From NCBI GenBank assembly GCA_016792625.1, contig JAEUKK010000139.1, positions 1 to 64,000 on the forward strand: a stretch of 64,000 nucleotides of DNA, read 5' to 3'. Origin of the DNA: Deltaproteobacteria bacterium (lineage in GTDB: Bacteria; Myxococcota_A; UBA796; UBA2385). Numbering within the stretch: the first letter of the stretch is position 1; the number at the start of each line of letters is the position of its first letter. Below, piece by piece: positions 60,443 to 64,000 of the stretch. The notes below the pieces were generated by a model. It saw only the letters and a program-made list of their open reading frames with translations. It was not told the DNA's origin and searched no databases. Made by a program: the position numbers and the translations under genes.

Positions 60443-63400
60443 ATGTCGACCCACCGCAGCCTCCCCGCACCGCGCCCCCTCCGCAGCTTGATCCCCGCTC
60501 GCGGGCTCCTTCGCGGGCCCGCGCTGGCCCGGCTGCTCTTGCTCGCCGGTGTGGGCGGCGCCGCGCCGCTCAGCTTGGTGGCGCCGTCCACCGCTGCGGC
60601 GGGCGTGACCTTGACCGGCACCGATATTCGGCTCTACTACGGGGACTGCGGCACCTGGAACAGCGGCACCAACGGCGTCTTCGTGCAAGACCCGAACCCG
60701 AGCTCGCCGAGCTACGGCCTGCGCGACCTCACGGGCTCGTCCCGCGCTTGGCAGCAGATCTCGATCTCGTACACGATGGGTGGGTCGACCTATACCTACC
60801 AAGCCAACGACGGCGCCGGGACCTGCACCATGCCCGTGGCCGGCGCCTATGCCGACAGTGACGTCGCTTGGCACGTGTACCGCGCGGGCTCCCTTGAGGT
60901 CACCAAGCTTGAGGACGTGTCGGCCGGCTACTACGCCACCGTCAGCGGCGTGACCGTCGAGACGAACCGCGCCTTGATGGTGCACTTTGAGCTGTACAAC
61001 ACGGGCACGCTGCCGATCACCGGGCTGAAGGTCCTGCACGGCGTCGACCCCGAGAATGACCACGACTGGGGCGTATACACCACCTACAACGACGTGGCCA
61101 ACGTCGACTCGCGCGATGGCTATAACGATTGGGCCAAGGCGGTCGGTAGCTACGACATGACCATTGGCTACGCCACCTGCGCGCCCGACAGCAGCAGCCA
61201 GGGTTTTGCCGCGCGCAGCACCTCGACCGCGGTCTCGCTGACCGACCCGAACAACGCCCGGGCCGATTTGGCGATGTATATGGTGAACAACGTCGGCACC
61301 ATCCTTCCGGGAGAGTCGGCTTCGGTCAGCTTCATCGTCGCGGTGGGCTCCTCGTCCACCTACTCGACCAACATGGTCCGCGACATGATGGACCCCACCT
61401 GGGGCTCCTTCTCGGGCAACTACTGCGACTCCTGTGATGAAGACCAGGACGGCTTCCTCGCCGAGTTCTGCGGCGGCCACGACTGCGAAGATGGGGACGT
61501 GGGGGCCAACCCCGCCTCGGCCGAGACTTGGTACGACGGCTACGACGAGAACTGCGACGACGAGAGCGACTTCGACGCAGACCAGGATGGCATCGACAGC
61601 TCGTCTTGGGGCGGCACCGACTGCAACGACGCCAACGCCAGCATTCGGCCGGGGATGACCGAGGTTTGGTACGACGGCACCGACACCGACTGCGACGGCT
61701 GGGACGACTACGACCAGGACCGCGACCGCGTGCGCAGCGCTGCCTATGGCGGCACCGACTGCGACGACTTCCAGACCGACACCTACCCAGGCGCCCGCGA
61801 CTATTGGTATGACGGCATCGACAGCGATTGCCGCGGCGACAACGACTACGACAGCGATCTCGACGGGCAGGACATTGACCGCTTCGGCGGCCAAGACTGC
61901 AATGACGCCAACCCGGCGGTCTACTTTGGTGCTCCGGACGTTTGGTACGATGGGATTGACAGCGATTGTCAACGCAACTCAGACTACGACGCCGACGGGG
62001 ATGGCGTCGATAGCAGCGTCTTCGGCGGCACGGACTGCGATGACCGCAACGCGGCGGTGCGCCCAGGGGTGGCCGACACTTGGTACGACGGCGTCGACAG
62101 CAACTGCGACGGCCGCAACGACTACGACGCCGACCTCGACGGGTACAGCAGCAGCACCTACGGTGGCACCGACTGCAACGACAGCAGCAGCGCCGTGCGC
62201 CCTGGCGCAACCGAGGTTTGGTACGACGGTATCGACCAGGACTGCAGCGGCGGCAGCGACTACGACGCCGACCGCGACGGTGAGGCCCGCAGCGGCTTCG
62301 GCGGCAGCGACTGCAACGACGCGGACGCCGCCATCCGCACCGGCGCGACCGAGATCTGGTACGACGGCGTCGACCAGGACTGTGGCGGTGGCAGCGACTA
62401 TGATGCCGACCGCGATGGTTTCGACAGCTCGAGCTATGGCGGCCTCGACTGCGACGACGCAGCGTCGGCCGTGCGGCCCGGCGCCCGCGACACCTGGTAC
62501 GACGGGGTAGACAGCGACTGCGGTGGGAACAGCGACTACGACGCTGATCGTGACAGCCACGACTCCTCTCTCTTCGGTGGCGACGACTGCGACGACACCC
62601 GGGCCAGCGTCTACACCGGCGCCACCGAGACCTGGTACGACGGGGTCGACAGCGACTGCAGCGGCGGCAGCGACTACGACGCCGACGGTGATGGCGACGC
62701 GCGCAGCGGCTTCGGCGGCAGCGACTGCGCCGACACCGACCCGGCCCGCAGCTCGCGCACGCCCGAGACCTGGTACGACGGCGTCGACGGCGACTGCGCC
62801 GGGGGCAGCGACTACGACGCTGATCGTGATGGCTACGACAGCTCGAGCTACGGCGGGGTCGACTGCGATGACACCCGGTCGACCGTGCACCCCGGTCTCG
62901 TCGACATCCCGCTCGACGGCATCGATCAGGACTGCGACGGCTACGACGCGGGGGTGGACACCGACGGCGACGGCATCACCGACGAGGTCGAGGCGGACGG
63001 GGGCACCGACCCGCGCGACAGCGACAGCGACGACGACGGCCTGAGCGACGGCGATGAGGTCGGCATCGGCACCGACCCGCGTGATCCCGACACCGACGGC
63101 GACGGCCTGGGTGATGGGGTTGAGGGCGGGGTGGGCACCGATCCCACCAACCCCGACACCGACGGCGACGGTCTCAGCGACGGGACCGAGATCGGCACCA
63201 CGCTGACCGACCCCACCGAGGCGGACACCGACGGCGATGACCTCTCGGATGGCGATGAGGTGCTGGTCATCGGCACCGATCCGCGCGACGAGGACACCGA
63301 CGGCGGTGGTCGCACGGACGGCGACGAGTGGTGGGACGACGGCACCGACCCCCTCGACCCGACCGATGACCTCGAAGACACGGACCGGGATGGCCTGACC

Positions 63401-64000
63401 GACGTCGAAGAGGGTGAGCTCGGCACCGATCCCTTCGACAACGACAGCGACGGCGACGGCATTGACGATGGTGACGAGGTCGACGACTTCGGCACGGATC
63501 CGACGCTGGACGACACCGACGGAGACGGCCTCGAGGACGGCGAGGAGGTCGAGGACCACGGCACTGATCCGCTCGACCCCGACACCGATGACGACCTGCT
63601 CAGCGACGGCGACGAGATCGACGCCGGCACCGACCCCCTCGACGAGGACAGCGACGACGATGGCCTGCTCGACGGCGACGAGGTGATCCTCGGCACCGAC
63701 CCAGGCGACGACGACACCGACCTGGACGGCATCCGCGACGGGGTGGAGGTCGACGAGGTCGGCACCGACCCGACGGAGGCCGACACCGATGGTGATGGCA
63801 TCGACGACGGCGACGAGCTCGACGTGCATGACACCGATCCGCTCGATGAGGACAGCGACAGCGATGGCCTCGACGACGGCGATGAGCTGGACGCCGACAC
63901 CGACCCCCTCGATCCCGACACCGACGGCGACGGCATGGACGACGGTGAGGAGCTGGCCGACGGCACCGACCCGCTCGACGCCGACACCGATGACGACGGT
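60443..64000 (+). CDS. Giant secreted MopE/TSP3-repeat protein, truncated at the window edge
   Basis: At least 1186 residues with no stop before the right edge. A long signal peptide (about 1-55, hydrophobic 26-50) precedes a beta-rich N-terminal domain (about 56-325). Residues 328-834 contain eleven MopE-type metal-binding units of exactly 46 residues, each with TDCND-like, RPGATE and WYDGVDSDC motifs (Trp replaced by Pro in the last). From about 838 onward are acidic repeats of the DTDGDGLSDGDEV-GTDPLDPD type, as in thrombospondin-3-like/OmpA-linked Ca2+ binding stalks. The protein is predicted to be an extracellular, calcium- or metal-dependent fibre or adhesin. GC third-position use stays native throughout. 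Confidence 0.88.
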   Translation, partial: MSTHRSLPAPRPLRSLIPARGLLRGPALARLLLLAGVGGAAPLSLVAPSTAAAGVTLTGTDIRLYYGDCGTWNSGTNGVFVQDPNPSSPSYGLRDLTGSSRAWQQISISYTMGGSTYTYQANDGAGTCTMPVAGAYADSDVAWHVYRAGSLEVTKLEDVSAGYYATVSGVTVETNRALMVHFELYNTGTLPITGLKVLHGVDPENDHDWGVYTTYNDVANVDSRDGYNDWAKAVGSYDMTIGYATCAPDSSSQGFAARSTSTAVSLTDPNNARADLAMYMVNNVGTILPGESASVSFIVAVGSSSTYSTNMVRDMMDPTWGSFSGNYCDSCDEDQDGFLAEFCGGHDCEDGDVGANPASAETWYDGYDENCDDESDFDADQDGIDSSSWGGTDCNDANASIRPGMTEVWYDGTDTDCDGWDDYDQDRDRVRSAAYGGTDCDDFQTDTYPGARDYWYDGIDSDCRGDNDYDSDLDGQDIDRFGGQDCNDANPAVYFGAPDVWYDGIDSDCQRNSDYDADGDGVDSSVFGGTDCDDRNAAVRPGVADTWYDGVDSNCDGRNDYDADLDGYSSSTYGGTDCNDSSSAVRPGATEVWYDGIDQDCSGGSDYDADRDGEARSGFGGSDCNDADAAIRTGATEIWYDGVDQDCGGGSDYDADRDGFDSSSYGGLDCDDAASAVRPGARDTWYDGVDSDCGGNSDYDADRDSHDSSLFGGDDCDDTRASVYTGATETWYDGVDSDCSGGSDYDADGDGDARSGFGGSDCADTDPARSSRTPETWYDGVDGDCAGGSDYDADRDGYDSSSYGGVDCDDTRSTVHPGLVDIPLDGIDQDCDGYDAGVDTDGDGITDEVEADGGTDPRDSDSDDDGLSDGDEVGIGTDPRDPDTDGDGLGDGVEGGVGTDPTNPDTDGDGLSDGTEIGTTLTDPTEADTDGDDLSDGDEVLVIGTDPRDEDTDGGGRTDGDEWWDDGTDPLDPTDDLEDTDRDGLTDVEEGELGTDPFDNDSDGDGIDDGDEVDDFGTDPTLDDTDGDGLEDGEEVEDHGTDPLDPDTDDDLLSDGDEIDAGTDPLDEDSDDDGLLDGDEVILGTDPGDDDTDLDGIRDGVEVDEVGTDPTEADTDGDGIDDGDELDVHDTDPLDEDSDSDGLDDGDELDADTDPLDPDTDGDGMDDGEELADGTDPLDADTDDDG
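61424..62946 (+). repeat. Eleven tandem 138 bp MopE repeat units
   Basis: The codon of the conserved Trp in WYDG falls at 61529, 61667, 61805, 61943, 62081, 62219, 62357, 62495, 62633 and 62771, always 138 bp apart; at the eleventh expected position (62909) the codon is CCG, giving Pro. No insertion or deletion breaks the phase. Confidence 0.85.
62950..64000 (+). repeat. Acidic D-D/N-D-G repeats (TSP3-like), incomplete at the edge
   Basis: Units of about 17 to 22 residues carry DTDGDG, D-G-D-E and GTDP motifs and differ in length, unlike the strictly phased MopE block. They continue past position 64000. Confidence 0.75.

Noticed and set aside
61332..63987. Long minus-strand ORFs over the MopE/TSP3 region (Arg/Cys-rich, Val/Ala-rich and Ser/Pro-rich).
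   Set aside because: They are shadows of the repeated plus-strand gene, which has a signal peptide, known repeat families and continues to the edge.

Overview
The window is very GC-rich (roughly 70% or more), densely coded, with many GTG starts, GGAGG ribosome sites and ATGA/GTGA overlaps. Its content points to a Myxococcota-like (deltaproteobacterial) genome: lipoproteins with Gly/Asp tethers, MopE and thrombospondin type-3 repeat proteins, a DUF1552/DUF1592 pair, a MerR/DUF4188 pair, flotillin FloA with NfeD, and a giant alanine-rich coiled-coil protein. The taxonomic call is an inference from gene content. I saw no rRNA, tRNA, CRISPR array, insertion sequence or phage genes.

Layout. 1-4.4 kb: end of an unknown gene, MerR regulator with a three-half-site operator beside a DUF4188 gene, a thioredoxin-fold lipoprotein, a small membrane protein, a polyprenol-phosphate sugar transferase and an AlkB-like dioxygenase. 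4.5-14.3 kb (minus strand): a complete TonB2-type energised uptake operon, DUF3450 - TtpC-like - ExbB - ExbD - TonB - TPR - TonB-dependent receptor - small membrane protein, preceded by a beta-helix lipoprotein. 14.7-26.6 kb: FGE-like lipoprotein, DUF2079 membrane protein, membrane-anchored EEP phosphatase, PEGA-like protein, TGS1-like methyltransferase, a 1707-residue coiled-coil protein and an NTF2-like protein. 26.9-31.9 kb: DUF4114/TSP3 secreted protein and the DUF1552/DUF1592 pair, the latter carrying a CBM48-like insert. 32-36.5 kb: ABC-F ATPase, lipoprotein, YdcF-like protein, short flagellin. 37-42.8 kb: double zinc-finger protein coupled to a truncated haemoglobin, then a TonB-dependent receptor with an N-terminal TonB_C-like domain and its lipoprotein partner.

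43-51.3 kb (minus strand) is the most unusual region: a four-gene operon of a HAD-IB phosphatase, a LarA/DUF2088-like protein, a 1574-residue enzyme with the order acyl reductase - AMP ligase - ACP - PlsC acyltransferase - SCP2, and an NAD-dependent epimerase/reductase. It can in principle activate, tether, reduce and transfer fatty acyl chains, and is best read as a lipid pathway (ether lipid, wax or fatty alcohol type), with some resemblance to the myxobacterial ether-lipid enzyme ElbD.

51.5-64 kb: small membrane protein, beta-propeller-like lipoprotein, an unknown 530-residue protein, the FloA/NfeD membrane pair, two more lipoproteins (one a secreted EEP hydrolase), and a very large secreted protein with eleven exactly 46-residue MopE repeats followed by acidic calcium-binding-type repeats, which runs off the right edge.
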